NCBI GenBank assembly: GCA_025403435.1
Contig: CM046327.1
Coordinates: forward strand, 14,872,218-14,936,217
Source: Artocarpus heterophyllus
Lineage: Eukaryota; Streptophyta; Magnoliopsida; Rosales; Moraceae
Direction of reading: 5' to 3'
DNA length: 64,000 nt
In this document: positions 11,808 through 23,384 of the stretch, piece after piece
Layout of the letters: each line of letters begins with the position of its first letter
Numbering within the stretch: position 1 is the stretch's first letter
Notes under the pieces: model-generated
Databases searched by the model: none
What the model was told of the DNA's origin: nothing
What the model saw: only the letters and a program-made list of their open reading frames with translations
Program-made: the position numbers and the translations under genes

Positions 11808-11935
11808 ATACGACACGTCGTTTTGAAAAATTGAAAACGGCACGTTGTTCTTGTTCATGATTCAGATGTTTTGTCGTTAAAATAGAAACGCCATGTCGTA
11901 TATGTGTCAAATGCTGTCGTTTCAGAACGATATAT
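11808..11935. promoter_or_regulatory. Cluster of CGACACGTCGTTT-type palindromes upstream of NDUFS4
   Basis: ACGACACGTCGTTTT at about 11809, AACGGCACGTTGTTC at about 11835 and AACGCCATGTCGTAT at about 11886 are variants of one palindrome, followed by TGCTGTCGTTTCAGAACGA. They lie 80-210 bases before the NDUFS4 start. The location suggests a promoter element. Function is inferred from position and repetition only. Confidence 0.5.
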
Positions 11936-13328
11936 GATCATAATTCATGTCGCTTGTGAATGGATAATTAATTTCAAAAATTTCCCCCAAATTATAGCCC
12001 TTTCAATAATGTACTCCTAAATTCAAAACCAAACATTTCTTCTTTCTATTAATGAGAGTGTGTTTGAGAACTAAGTTCAAACTTCAAAATTCTAACTGTC
12101 ACGGTATAAAGCTCTCACATATTAAAAATGTAAAGTAAAAATATGATACCTTGTAAAGCTCTATTATAGTGTTTAAGTTTTACGTTTAAGTTCTAATTTG
12201 GTTTCCAAATACTCTGATTATATTAACTAAGAAACTAATTCCCTTGAGATTTTTTACACGTAATTAGCATGTGGCACATAATATAGAAATATTTTAGTAA
12301 ATTTATTAAATTTAAAGCTAATTTGAGTTTAATATTTAACTTAAAAATTATAATTGTAAAGAACAATATGATAATAAAAAAGTAAAAACCTTGAAAAGTT
12401 AAAAAAAAAAAATCTTTCCTTTCACTCATGTGTTTGATAGCATGTGGAGGAGTGAATAGAGTAATTATACATTGAATCTCATTCTTTGTATGACACATAT
12501 TATTTATTTTTTATTAAAAATCCTAATAGGAGTTATTTAATTTCTTCATTAATAGTTTATAAAACAAAAAGACAAGAAGAAACATTTTAAAGTTCAGATA
12601 GTAAATTATTGCAATGACCATAGTTAAGAAGGGATTTTTACTATTAATAACTAAATTATAAAAAGGACATATATATGTTGTTGATTTTTAACAAGGTAAT
12701 TTTGATAATTTACTCTCCAACTTGGTAAATTGTTATAATATTATTCTATTTTATTGATGTTTATATTAAACTAATGATGATTTAGTATGTCTGACCAAAA
12801 TTTTCAAAAGCACCATTCAAATCACAACAAAAATCTCTCAACCCTTCAATTTCCAATCCCTCAAATTTGTCCAAAATTCAGAACAAAAGAAGCAAAATGA
12901 GTAGACATATTACAACATTTAAACAAGGTGCAAGGATAAATTATCAAAATAAAAAACATATGAAAGATAAGTTTTTAAAGTCCAAAAACCATTAGGACAA
13001 ACATGTCAAAATATTTATAGTATATTTTAAATATTTTTAGGAAGTATTTAATATTATTTTTGTCTTTTTTCTTTTTCTTTTAATAAAAGTTAGCATTGAT
13101 AAAATTGCATACATATTTTTTAAAGTTAAAGAATGCTTAATCCTTAGCTATAATAAAAGAGTGGATATGTTATCAACTATTCAAGTTTTGGTTATCCAAA
13201 ACAATCTGTTTTGTTTTTTTTTTTTCACTTTTTTATCTTTATTTTTGGATTCTCTATTTTTTTCATCTTTCTTTTGTTTTTTTCTCTTCATTTTTTTGTC
13301 CTTTCTCTTTTTCTTTTTTTTTTTTTCT
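11936..13328. other. Intergenic, AT-rich, with one dispersed-repeat copy
   Basis: About 12055-12190 belongs to a dispersed family with words like CGGTATAAAGCTCTCACATATTA (seen again near 38.9, 39.2, 51.9, 52.2 and 54.7 kb). Long pyrimidine runs occupy 13200-13328. No gene is seen. Confidence 0.45.
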
Positions 13329-13514
13329 GCTTAGGAGTGCTAACAACATTTTTCCTACTCTTATTTATACTCTATGCATTCATTATTTGACACGTAGAAT
13401 CCACTAACATAATAAATTATTATTTAAATAAAAAACGAGGTAGTAGATTTCACATGTCAAATAATAAATACAGAGGTGTAAAAAAGAGTGAAAAAGAGAC
13501 TGCTGCTAGCAGTC
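13329..13514. mobile_element. Inverted-repeat element (MITE), about 186 bp
   Basis: The left arm (AGTGCTAACAAC, then ACTCTTATTTATACTCTATG, then TTATTTGACACGT) is the approximate inverse of the right arm (ACATGTCAAATAATAAATAC, then GTGTAAAAAAGAGTG, then GCTGCTAGCAGT). The arms meet at an AT-rich centre. It has no coding capacity. The pairing is imperfect, with many transitions, so the copy is old. Confidence 0.7.
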
Positions 13515-15209
13515 TTTTTTTTTTTTTGTACTTTATTCTTTTCTTTCTTTTCATTAATATTTTTTAACTTTTTTTATTATTTTATTTTTTACTTTTTTCA
13601 GTACTCTATTTGTCTACTATAGCGTCATGCTTGAATCATTCTCTACTTTTAACTTCACTGTTTATTTTTTTTGGAAAATGAGGACTAATTCAAATACAAC
13701 ATACCATAATGTAATAAGCGACTCGGCCCTGACAACTGAACTAAAACCATTAGGCAAATTTGATTGAAAAACTCAAGAGGCAAAATATATATCGAGTTTC
13801 TACATGTGGAAACTGACAAAGACACACTACTAATTGAGTACAGTACAAGGCTCTTTCACACACGCAACTATAGGCGGTAGATAACTCCGATCAAACGAGA
13901 TTGAGAGACTCATTGCATCAAAGCCAAACCCTACATCGGAAGGTAGGAAAACCATCCCCGTTATTATAATGGAAAAATAAAACAAAAACACACTCGACGG
14001 AAACATCAACGTCGTTATTTGACAAAAACAAAACCTAAAACAAAAGATCACAGACTAAAGAACAACGACATATTTTTCCATAAACATCCAACTATGGCTC
14101 CAATAGAGGAGGAAAACCTCAACAAAAACCAAGAGTCGAAAGAAAAGCAAAGAGAGAGCCGAACACTAATGGGAGGGAAGAAACCATGGCAATCTACTAC
14201 TGCCCTTCACCACCAACCATAAAGGGTGCCACTATAAACATCCCCCATCCAACAACGACCAAACATTCTTAAAGACAGAGCCCGTCTAGACCCCAACAAC
14301 CTCCGACCAGGAACAAAACAACCTTCCTACCCATCCTTCCAAATAAATCTGACCATCGTTTATAACACCCCTACATGAGGGTTAGTAGTTTTTAATAAAT
14401 TAAGTAAAAAACTAAAAATAAAATAAAACAATTAAACTTTTTAAAAATTTGCCCAAGTTTTGAAACAAATTTTAGAAATCAAAAGAAAAATATAAAAACA
14501 ATAAAACCTTAGTTTAATGTAGTACATTTAATTTCATATTATAACATGTCTTATCATTATTCTAATCTTCAAGACATTTTAATGCAGTCATAGATAGAAA
14601 CTTAAGATGCTTAATATCATAAGAAAAAATATTCTTAACAACATAACGGCTTCAGCTAGTTACAGCTACACAAGCCCCTTAATTATCTTCATGTCGTAAC
14701 CTCACACTGCATAAATCCTGAAAAGATAAAATATATAGGATGAGTGACAACATGCTCAGTAGGGACATCATCACTTACCCTTTGGTTTTATTACTTACCA
14801 TGTTGAATCTGCATGGTTAGTTTATTCATCAATACATTATTAATAAATTCCTAACAAGCCTATTCTATCCATAACCAGTGGATGCTTAATAATTACTATA
14901 TTTGTATATCATATATATACATATATTATAACAAGATTATGTAGCATCCACATATCTATAATCATTTATGTATTATTTTATATTCAATTTCCTTGTATAG
15001 TACACAAGATAATACATTATATTAATTGTCGAATAATCAAGTGAAAGGACTTGTTGTCCCATGTCATTACTAAGTCATATCTTTGTACAGTGTGTTTTAG
15101 GACTTTTGACCTAAGAAAGTGCTATCGTCTCTCCTTTTTCTTTTTTTTCCTTTAGTATTTTGAACTCAAGGACGTAAGCATTGCCCAGTATACATTACAC
15201 ATTTTTATT
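13515..15209. other. Intergenic, no gene seen; partly shared with 17.6 kb
   Basis: 13520-13680 is a diverged copy of 17580-17740, sharing CTACTATAGCGTCATGCTTG-like and TTTTAACTTCACT words. From 14358, ATAACACCCCTACATGAGGG begins repeat-like sequence reminiscent of Gypsy LTR starts. Short frames are not convincing. Confidence 0.4.
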
Positions 15210-15520
15210 CATTTCATATTGGGCTTATACACTCTTAATCTATGTCTCTACATGTCATATTATTTTACTTCAATTCCTTACTAGTTCACAAGAGTCCATT
15301 TAACCTAACCATACTTCCTATATCATGTTATGTTTCAAGTTATGTCAAATCAATTCTGACCATTCATTTCATATTAGGCTTATACACTTTTAATCTATGT
15401 CTCTACATGTCATATTATTTTATTTCAATTCCTTACTAGTACACAAGAGTCCATTTAATCTAACCATACTTCCTATATCATGTTATGTTTCAAGTTATGT
15501 CAAAATCAATTCCGACCACA
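15210..15520. repeat. Tandem duplication, 155-bp unit, two copies
   Basis: Copy 1 starts at 15210 and copy 2 at 15365, each opening CATTTCATATT. They agree almost throughout, with a handful of substitutions and one extra A in copy 2. Two near-identical short open frames (15242 and 15397) are a by-product of the duplication and not genes. Confidence 0.9.
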
Positions 15521-17219
15521 CTGTACATTATAGGATGGGTCTACACAATTATCCTTATCATGTTCATAAAATAATAATGACAATATATAATTTATCTTGC
15601 TAATAAATAACCAATTTTAATTAAATAAAACCTTACAAAAATTGAGTAATAAATTATCTACATCAAAATAGATCCCGAAGGGAATATATACTACTAGAAA
15701 TGACTCACGGAGATCCGTAAAACAACAGCTATTAGTTCCAATCTCCATTCCATCGATATACTTTGCTTAGTTTTATGTGTGCACTCGGTACCAGATGATT
15801 TTTAATGAAATTGAATTAACCAAAACGGAGGTCATGGTTGTGTTCAGAATGTTGAAATGAGTTAATAGGTGATCTTAGATCATCAATTGGAGGTCGAGTC
15901 AACTATTCACCAACTTTGCCCAGATTTGACCAGTTTGACCCACTGTTGACCAACTTTGATTGGGCTCCAATGGCGGTTGACCTTAGATCTATCCCCTAAA
16001 TCGACCCTCCTAAGTTCACTAGTAGTGTCAATTTCGGCAAATGAGTTCAAGAAACCCCAAAATTGGGCCTTTCTTTTTAGACTCTAACGGCCACAAATCT
16101 CATGATATCTGATGGCTATTTCCTGAAATTGAGGTAGGAAAAACATTACCCGTCACCACTGAACATATTAGAACCTTCAATTTGGTTCGCAGTTGTTGAA
16201 TTTAACAAGATTGAAGTTTGCTACAACAACTGACGTTATTGCCTTTAATTTTCGACCAAAGGATGATGGTGACATGAAATTGATGAATGATTTTTGATGC
16301 CCGAAGTCGTCTGAGTGTTTTGGTGGTAGTGGTAAGAAAAAGGGTGGCCGAAAAGGCATTTGTCGAAGTTGGCCACATCGGTGGCCAGAATTTGCCGCTC
16401 TGGTGACTATTTTTCAGCAATCTTTGATGGGTAAAAATTGGTCTAATTTTGTTCCTCTCGTCGTTGTGAGTCCATAGAGATCAAAATTGTCCTAATTGGA
16501 CGTCGGACAGAAAAGTTATGACTGTTAGAAGTTCGACAGTTTTGAAACTTTGACCGGTGATTCTGACGGTTACGGTTTGAATCATCGACAACACAACGTG
16601 TTGTTAGACTCGACTTATTGAGAGCTTTCCAACATTACTAACCACGTCGAAAATGGACTTCGAATGCTCACTGGTGATTTTAAACAAAGATGTTTTTTTT
16701 TTCTCTCTTTCTCTGCCTCACATTTCTTTCCTTTCTTTGCTCAGTTCATGTTGGAGAGCTTTGGCTCATATATTGAGCTCTACATTTGGATAATGACCAA
16801 GTTAGGTTATGATATTAAAATATTAGAATTAATTTTTATATAGAAAAGTGGAAATGATTAGATTTAGGACTAACAAAAAAATAATATAAATATTTTAAAA
16901 AGAAAACTTAGTGCGTTATATTGCCACAACAAGCCACATTAGACTCAAGATTTACGGCACATGCACGTGGCCCAAAACGGTAACCCAACATATGCCTAAA
17001 TCCACGCTCAAAAGCCTAATTGCATCCCTCAAAGCCTAGCACCAGTGGCAGGTTCGCCAGAGCAAAGTGTGTTGCACAGATCAATAATCCTCCTATAGGG
17101 TCGGGAGTTTGGAGATCGACCCAAGGCTAATGCCAGACTTTGACCCTTTGAGTCCTCACACAAAAGCGGCACACCAAAAAAAGGAGGGAGGGCATGGGAG
17201 AAGAGGAAAAAGGCTTTAT
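15521..17219. other. Repeat-like non-coding DNA, no gene seen
   Basis: 15690-16790 is less AT-rich and carries phrases such as TTTGACCGGTGATTCTGACGG that look LTR- or leader-derived, but no paired LTR or target duplication is visible. Overlapping minus-strand frames near 16180-16420 show no family signature. Confidence 0.35.
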
Positions 17220-18025
17220 GTCTTGATGCTTAACTTTACCCTTTTGGTGCTTTATTTATTTAAGCTTTGTTTTGTTATTGTCTCTAAAAAATGATTTATA
17301 TATTTTCCCCTTTTTAATGTATTGATATTTTACCCTTTTTTTTCCTTTTCCTTTTTTTTTCTTTCATTTTTTTCCCTTGTTGCTTGTTCGGTGTTTGGTG
17401 TTTTATTGTAGTCTTCATTTACCTTCTTTTTTTTTCCTTTAAATTCTATTTGTATATTATTATCTCTACTTGTTTAAGGGATTGGAACTATATATTTTAT
17501 AGATCTCAAGATAGTTAGACCCATTTTTTGTCCTTCCTCTTTTTTGTCCTGCATTTTTGTACTTTATATTTTTCCTCACCATTTAGTGCTTTATTTTTTT
17601 TTCGTACTTCATTCTTTCTTTCTTTTTATTAATATTTTTTTAACTTCCTTTTTTTTTTAAACTTTTTTTAGGTGCTCTATTTGCCTACTATAACCTTATG
17701 CTTGAATCATTTTCTATTTTTAACTTCACTATTTTGGTACTTTATCTTTCTTTAACCTTTGTTTTTGTTATTGTCTCTTAACAACGATGTTATATTTTTT
17801 TCCCTTTTATTGTTTTGATGTTTTACTTTTTTTTAATCTGTCTTTCTCTTTCTTACATTTTCCCTTTGTTATTTGTTTGGTGTTTTATTGTAGTCTTCGT
17901 TTACCTTTAACCCCTCGGCCTTTAAATTCTATTTATCTACTTACTTTGTCTAGTGTTTTATTGTCTCTATTTGTTTAAGGGATTGGAATTATATATTTTA
18001 TAAATTTCAAGATAGTTAGAATCAA
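17220..18025. repeat. Diverged T-rich duplication, period about 482 bp
   Basis: TTTGGTGTTTTATTGTAGTC occurs at 17394 and 17876. Each copy is followed by TTTAAATTCTATTT and by TGTTTAAGGGATTGGAA plus TCAAGATAGTTAGA. The sequence between the copies (17580-17740) is itself shared with 13520-13680. Pyrimidine-rich throughout, no coding content. Confidence 0.75.
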
Positions 18026-18340
18026 AAAATAAATATTCAAAAGCCAAAATAAAATAAATACTATAAGTCTTTAGTTATTTTTGTAACTTTTCTTTTTAAA
18101 TCTCTAATAAAATTGTTTTAATTATATTTATTTTTTTATCTACTATCTAGATTATAAAAACTTCAATTATAACTTTTTATGCGTAATGAATGCCCGAACT
18201 AGTTATGAAAATAAATGAAGAGATATATTTATATAATTAATTTAAAAATTATCATTTTTAATTAAAAAATTAAGACAAAAAATGTTATTTTTCAAATAAA
18301 ATAAGAAAACATAAGAAAAGAAAAATTATATAAGATTTTT

Positions 18341-18512
18341 ACAAAACGTTCAAAAAAAATTATTATTTTAATATAAATTTTTCACAGCATTATAATATAA
18401 AATAAAACAAAAATTATTATAAAAGTTTTTGACAAAACGTTCAAAAAAAAATTATTATTTTAATATAAATCTTTCACGCATTATAATATAAACTAAAACA
18501 AAAATTTCCTGT
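18341..18512. repeat. Tandem duplication, 91-bp unit, two copies
   Basis: ACAAAACGTTCAAAAAAAA begins at 18341 and again at 18432. Each is followed by TTATTATTTTAATATAAAT, a TTTCAC segment and GCATTATAATATAAA. It lies just upstream of the presumed TRB promoter. Confidence 0.85.
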
Positions 18513-18549
18513 CAAAGCACCCTATAAATTTCTTAAAAAAAACAAAAAT

Positions 18550-19590
18550 CCATTAATTTCTTCATTTTCTCTAGTCTCTCTCTCCTCTTCCTGTTGGTGT
18601 TAAACGTTAATAATTTCTCAAAAACTTCGGATGATGCCGATAATCTGAATGTGAAGAAGATCTCTCAGTTTCCACATTCTCCATCAGTTTCTCCAGCAAT
18701 CTCTTCGATCCGTACTCGCACGCTTCCTTCACTGTCCTTCCTTTTGTTCATTTTTTTCCTTTGCACCAAAACTTCACTGATAAAAATATAATCGCTAGAA
18801 TTTTCTCTTTTATTTTCGCAGTATTGGTAATCTTTTCTCTATGGTTTCATTGTGAATTTGTTGTTGTTTCTCAATTTTCGGCTGATTTTATTGCAAAAAC
18901 TAAAGATATTTGTTTTTGTTGTCGCATTGGCCATTGTAGTGTGCCTTTTTTTGGTAATTTTTTGTGTTTGAATTTGATATGGAGAAAACATCGGAACTCG
19001 ATAACGTTATGAAATTTCGAAACTTTGAGTTGATTTTACCGGAAAATTTTGCTGAGTACGGAGATGTTGTACTCGTAATTTGTTTTTTATTTTTCTTTAG
19101 GAGAATCAAAATGAAAAATTTTGAATCTCTGATTGCTGCTATTATTCATTTCTTTTTTTTTTTTTTTTGTTTGTGTGGATTATGAGGGATTTGGTTTAAG
19201 TCTGGAATTTGTTTGGCTCTGTCCTGTTCATATCTCGCTTCAAAGAGGATCAAATGTGAAGAAATTTCTTCTTTTCACTTTCTTCTTAGTAAAATGGTTC
19301 TCTTTTGTTGTATTCTTTGAGACATTATGAATTAAGAAACTTGTATATAGCCCTATCATGTGACCTTTTTTGTTTGTTTTCAAAACCAGCTTTTTGTATG
19401 TGGTTATTACTTCTTTCACTTTCCTCTTTTATTTGGGACCATTGGTTTTAATGCTTACAGAGACCATACAGAATTTTTTTTTCAAAGGGTTATTTAATTT
19501 TCTTTAGTATATATGAGATATTAATATCTACATTTTAGAGCAGAAGTGCTGACTTTGACTGTATTCCGGAAGGGCTTTGGACTTCTGTTA
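18550..19590 (+). promoter_or_regulatory. Presumed 5' UTR with leader intron of the TRB gene
   Basis: CTCT-rich sequence at 18560-18595 looks like a plant 5' UTR start. Just before the coding start, ACATTTTAG at 19530-19538 is a good splice acceptor, which suggests the last leader exon begins about 19539. The matching donor and the transcription start are not certain. Confidence 0.4.
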
Positions 19591-22558
19591 ATGGGTGCTC
19601 CTAAACAGAAGTGGACAGCGGAAGAAGAAGCGGCCCTTAAAGCTGGTGTAATTAAACATGGGGCAGGAAAATGGCGCACCATACTTACAGACCCAGAGTT
19701 CAGCTCCATCTTGCATATGCGATCGAATGTCGATCTGAAGGTATCTGTCTCAAATGTTTTCCTTGAATTCTTGCTATAACGGAAGGAAAGTTTTCAGTTA
19801 CTCTTCAGCTTGAAATGTTTTTGATCAACACTGATTCTGACTTTGTTTCTTGCGTTCTTGGAAAGTTAACGTAGAGCTACGTAAATCTGTTGTGATCCTT
19901 TCACTATGCTAGTTTTTGTTTTTGATAGGATAAATGGAGAAATATAAATGTAACTGCAATATGGGGGTCTAGGCAGAAGGCTAAGCTTGCGCTTAAAAGG
20001 AATCAACAAGCTGGTAAACAAGACAATAGCCCTTTGGCTGTGAGCACTGTACAGAAGGATGAAGAGATTGTTGATGCTAAGCCTCTTGCTATTGCTGATG
20101 GAACATTACAAAATGCCAATTCAAAAGAACCGAATGCAAGGTAAGTAAGTTACTTATTTGTTTTCATTGGAAGCGTTGGATTTTTGTATTTATTATTAAG
20201 ATTATGTTTTGAGTACAAACAGTTCAATGTGAAGCAAAGTTACTATTGGTGGAGATGTATTCTGTTACCCCTTAGATGCAAAAGTTACTAAAGTGAGGGC
20301 CTTTAATATATGTGATAAATAAGAATGCAACATTCATGTTGTCATACCTTGTGATAGTGACAAATAAAATATCATATGTGAGCCTGCTGTTTGGCTCTCT
20401 GTGTATGTTTTAAATGACTAGCGCTGTTGGGGCCTCCTATGCTTATTGTAGGCTGGATAAGCTTATATTAGATGCCATTGCCAATTTGAAGGAGCCAAGG
20501 GGTTCTGACAGGGCTGCAATTGCTACGTACATAGAGGTATCTGCTTATTTTTCTTTTGTGTATATCTTCATAGACCTCTTATAAGATAACAGTAATAACC
20601 AAAGATAATAATTATTATATTATTCAGAAACATAGTACTTATAAATATATCAGAACTGGTCATCTTTGACAAGCATAAAACGAATTCTGAAAGTCAAACT
20701 GCAGAATGTTTTTTCGCTCTACATTTTCTAACTTTGTTATTTTTTATTCCATAATTAGATTTCTCTGGAGTGTTATCTCTTTCTAACAGCAGAGGACACA
20801 GTTAGTAACATGATTTTGGTTTAGTTAGAAAACAATCATATGAATTGGTCATAATATCTTGCCATTTTACCTAAGGGGTGTTGGTTGGAATGGTCAGGCC
20901 TGTGGTTTGCTCCCACAAGGTCTAGGGTTCGAACCTCCTCATGGGTACCTACATGACAAAAGTCATAGTTTACTGCGTTCCAAAGATTGTAAAGTTTGGC
21001 TGAAGGTAAATTTTCGATGTGCTTGGATTTGTCGCTTTTTGAAATAAACTACAACGTCGGGATGCTGGATGTAAATTCCGGAGATGATTTTATCACCTAG
21101 GCTTTGTAAATTTTCTTTGAATGCCAAAAGCCGTGATGGCATCTCACCCAACTAGATGAATACACATCTAATCCAGAATATACAAAAGTTCTTTTAATGT
21201 ATGCTCATGTCCATGAGTCTGTGTTTGTTATCTTGTTGTTTGTTAGTTGAAACGATTTTGAATTGTTATGCAGGAGCAATATTGGGCACCGCCAAATCTC
21301 AAAAAGCTGCTGTGGACAAAACTGAAGCATATGACAATAAATGGAAAATTGATTAAGGTAATTAGTCTCTATAGTATAAGAATTATTATAAGATGCACCT
21401 ATCATATTGTGCATTGATAGTATTTTTCTTTCAAAGGTGATTGAAGTTTGAACCAGGGCAGCACTGAGCGGTGAAGCTTAAAATCTGTTAAGCGTGTAGA
21501 ATATTTAGATGGTAACACTTCCATATTAATAAAGCTTAATCTCAACACTGGTCCTTGACTCTACATCAAATCTCACTTTGATCCTTGACGTTAACACGTG
21601 TCAAAACTGACACAATCTGTCTTGATGAGGCAAAGCTAGTCCTACCTGTTGATTGTTAAAAGAATACTGCAAAACAACACCTGAGTTGTGTGTGGTGGCC
21701 AGTTAAATTATGGAAGTGGGTTGTACATGCCCTTGGAGCACTATCAGACGTACAGTTACCTTTATTTAATCAGATGAAATATATGTACAAACTGTAAACA
21801 CCATACCAAATCCTTCTTCAATCAGCCATTGGAATGTCTGTTTTACCCTCGCTTAAATGATAGATGGGCAGCATATGATCTATTTGGTGCAGATTTTAAC
21901 GCACATGTAATGGAAGGACTGATTTTGTCACACTAAGACTGGGAGTTTGGGGACATTTTAAACTTTAAGGACCAAAGTGAAATTTAGTTTAAAGTTTGGG
22001 GACCATTTTTGGGACCGATCCTATGAATAAACAGGTCTAAATCAATGACTTGATAGTTCTTGAATTTTGTGGTATAGGATGCAGACAACTTTGTAAACAT
22101 GTTTTAAAGAATGTAATGTATAACTTCTTTTTTTCAACTGAGAATGTATAATTAGATCATGATTTGGTCAATTATCCTTCTCGCTCCTTTTGTCTTGACA
22201 GGTAAAGCATAGATACAGGATTGCACCAAGTTCAACAAGAGCCGCTGAAAAAAGAAGAAACATAGCCAAGTTACTTCTGGAGGCAATGCAAAAGACTTCC
22301 CCAATAACAGAGAAAAGTGAGGTCAACATTCTTACTAAATCCCAGGTTGATGCAGAGCTTACAAAGATGAGGGGCATGACTGCACAGGAGGCAGCTGCAG
22401 CTGCTGCACAGGCAGTTGCTGAGGCAGAAGCTGCCATTGCTGCAGCGGAAGAGGCAGCAAGAGAGGCAGAGGCAGCCGAAGCTGAAGCAGAAGCCGCCCA
22501 AGTTTTTGCCAAAGCAGCAATGAAGGCATTGAAATGTAAAACCCTTCGTATTTGGTAA
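19591..22558 (+). CDS. TRB2: Telomere repeat-binding factor, single-Myb/histone-H1 type (TRB)
   Basis: Nuclear DNA-binding protein of the plant TRB (SMH) family, which binds telomeric and telobox repeats and recruits chromatin regulators. Coding exons are 19591-19740, 19929-20140, 20452-20536, 21274-21357 and 22202-22558, giving 295 residues, the usual family size. The start ATG gives [13 protein letters not shown], the standard N terminus. Residues 1-60 are one Myb/SANT repeat with the telobox-reading motif VDLKDKWRN (47-55, split by intron 1). Residues 121-188 are a linker-histone H1/H5 globular domain ([19 protein letters not shown], then [19 protein letters not shown]). Residues 236-285 are an Ala/Glu-rich coiled coil. 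I end it at TAA 22556-22558, giving the family-like ending LKCKTLRIW. Splicing at GT 22536 to AG 22899 would instead give a terminus of YMTQD. The name TRB2 rests on neighbourhood with NDUFS4 and DG1, as in Arabidopsis, and not on sequence comparison. Confidence 0.93.
20872..20975 (+). mobile_element. tRNA-derived SINE-like sequence in a TRB intron
   Basis: GTTGGTTGGAATGGTCAGG resembles a polymerase III A box. GGGTTCGAACC, about 45 bases further, is a perfect B box (GTTCGAACC). This spacing and the phrase TTTGCTCCCACAAGG between them are typical of plant SINE heads. The 3' end is not defined (perhaps to about 21180) and no target duplication was found. It is not a functional tRNA: no cloverleaf closes. 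Confidence 0.55.
21545..22025. mobile_element. Inverted-repeat element in a TRB intron
   Basis: The left end (TGGTCCTTGAC, then AAATCTCACTTTGATCCTTGA, then AACACGTGTC) is matched in inverse by the right end (ACATGTAATGG, then GGACCAAAGTGAAATTTAGT, then GGGGACCATTTTTGGGACC). Terminal repeats are about 70-100 bases and imperfect. Long GGTCC-starting ends suggest a Mutator-like non-autonomous element, but no target duplication was resolved. Confidence 0.5.
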
Positions 22559-23384
22559 TTCTTTTGCCATTTGCATGAGTTTTGTCCAGGATAGAATAGT
22601 TGCATGACTGAAATATAGTTTTGAGAGCTTGGCCAGCATTCTGACAAAATACCAGCATTCGAACATAGCTCAAGTTTTTTTGTAGGATTTATCCTACGAG
22701 TTTGCAAAACTTTTTGTGAATCATTTAAGAATATATTTCTCCAAATTGATTTCTGCGTTCTGATGTTTGAAGGGTGTATAAAACGATTTATGCTGATCCA
22801 TAAACAATTTAACGTAGCAATTCGCCTAATGTTCACACTCAAATAATCTATTGAGGATGCTAATCCTGCTTATTTCTTCTTTTCTTTTTTCGTTTTCAGA
22901 TATGACACAAGATTAGCACGTGGGCCTGAAGAATGTGTGCAAGAGCCATCCATGGTACTCGAAATAATTCCAGTGCGATATATCTTCATTTGTCTATTTA
23001 TGTAAATAGCTTTAGGCTTGTAAATCTGGACAATGTGACTTGTAATGTAGACTTGTGTTACTCCTTGGGGTTCTTTACAAAAGGAGTTGGTATTGGTATC
23101 TTGAAATTGGAACCAAAAAAAAAAAAAACAATGTAAGGACTTTAGGATGCCCAAGGGGAGATCCCCATGTTGCTGTCACTGCTTTTTGATCCGAGAGGAG
23201 AATATCGTTGTAGAAGAAATGCAATCTATGACAGTTCTACTATCCTGGCTTTTTGGTCATCTATCAACTATATACAAGAAATACAACTAGTATGAAATTC
23301 TTTTACCATGATAAAAGGGCTCTCGTCATGGCACGACATAATTCTTTCCCTATTACTACAAATTATTCAGCTAGTATTTTTTTT
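22559..23384. other. TRB 3' region, then plain intergenic DNA
   Basis: 22900-23140 is probably a terminal exon/3' UTR in some transcripts (acceptor at 22898-22899). A+T-rich downstream sequence has no gene signature. Confidence 0.4.

Noticed and set aside
11512..11910. Minus-strand frame of 132 codons starting upstream of NDUFS4
   Set aside because: It overlaps NDUFS4 exon 1 in the wrong frame and leads into the intron; it does not supply an in-frame start for NDUFS4.
22168..22842. Minus-strand frames of 104-224 codons rich in Ala, Ser, Cys or Leu
   Set aside because: They are antisense shadows of the Ala/Glu-rich last exon of the TRB gene, whose plus-strand frame matches the family.
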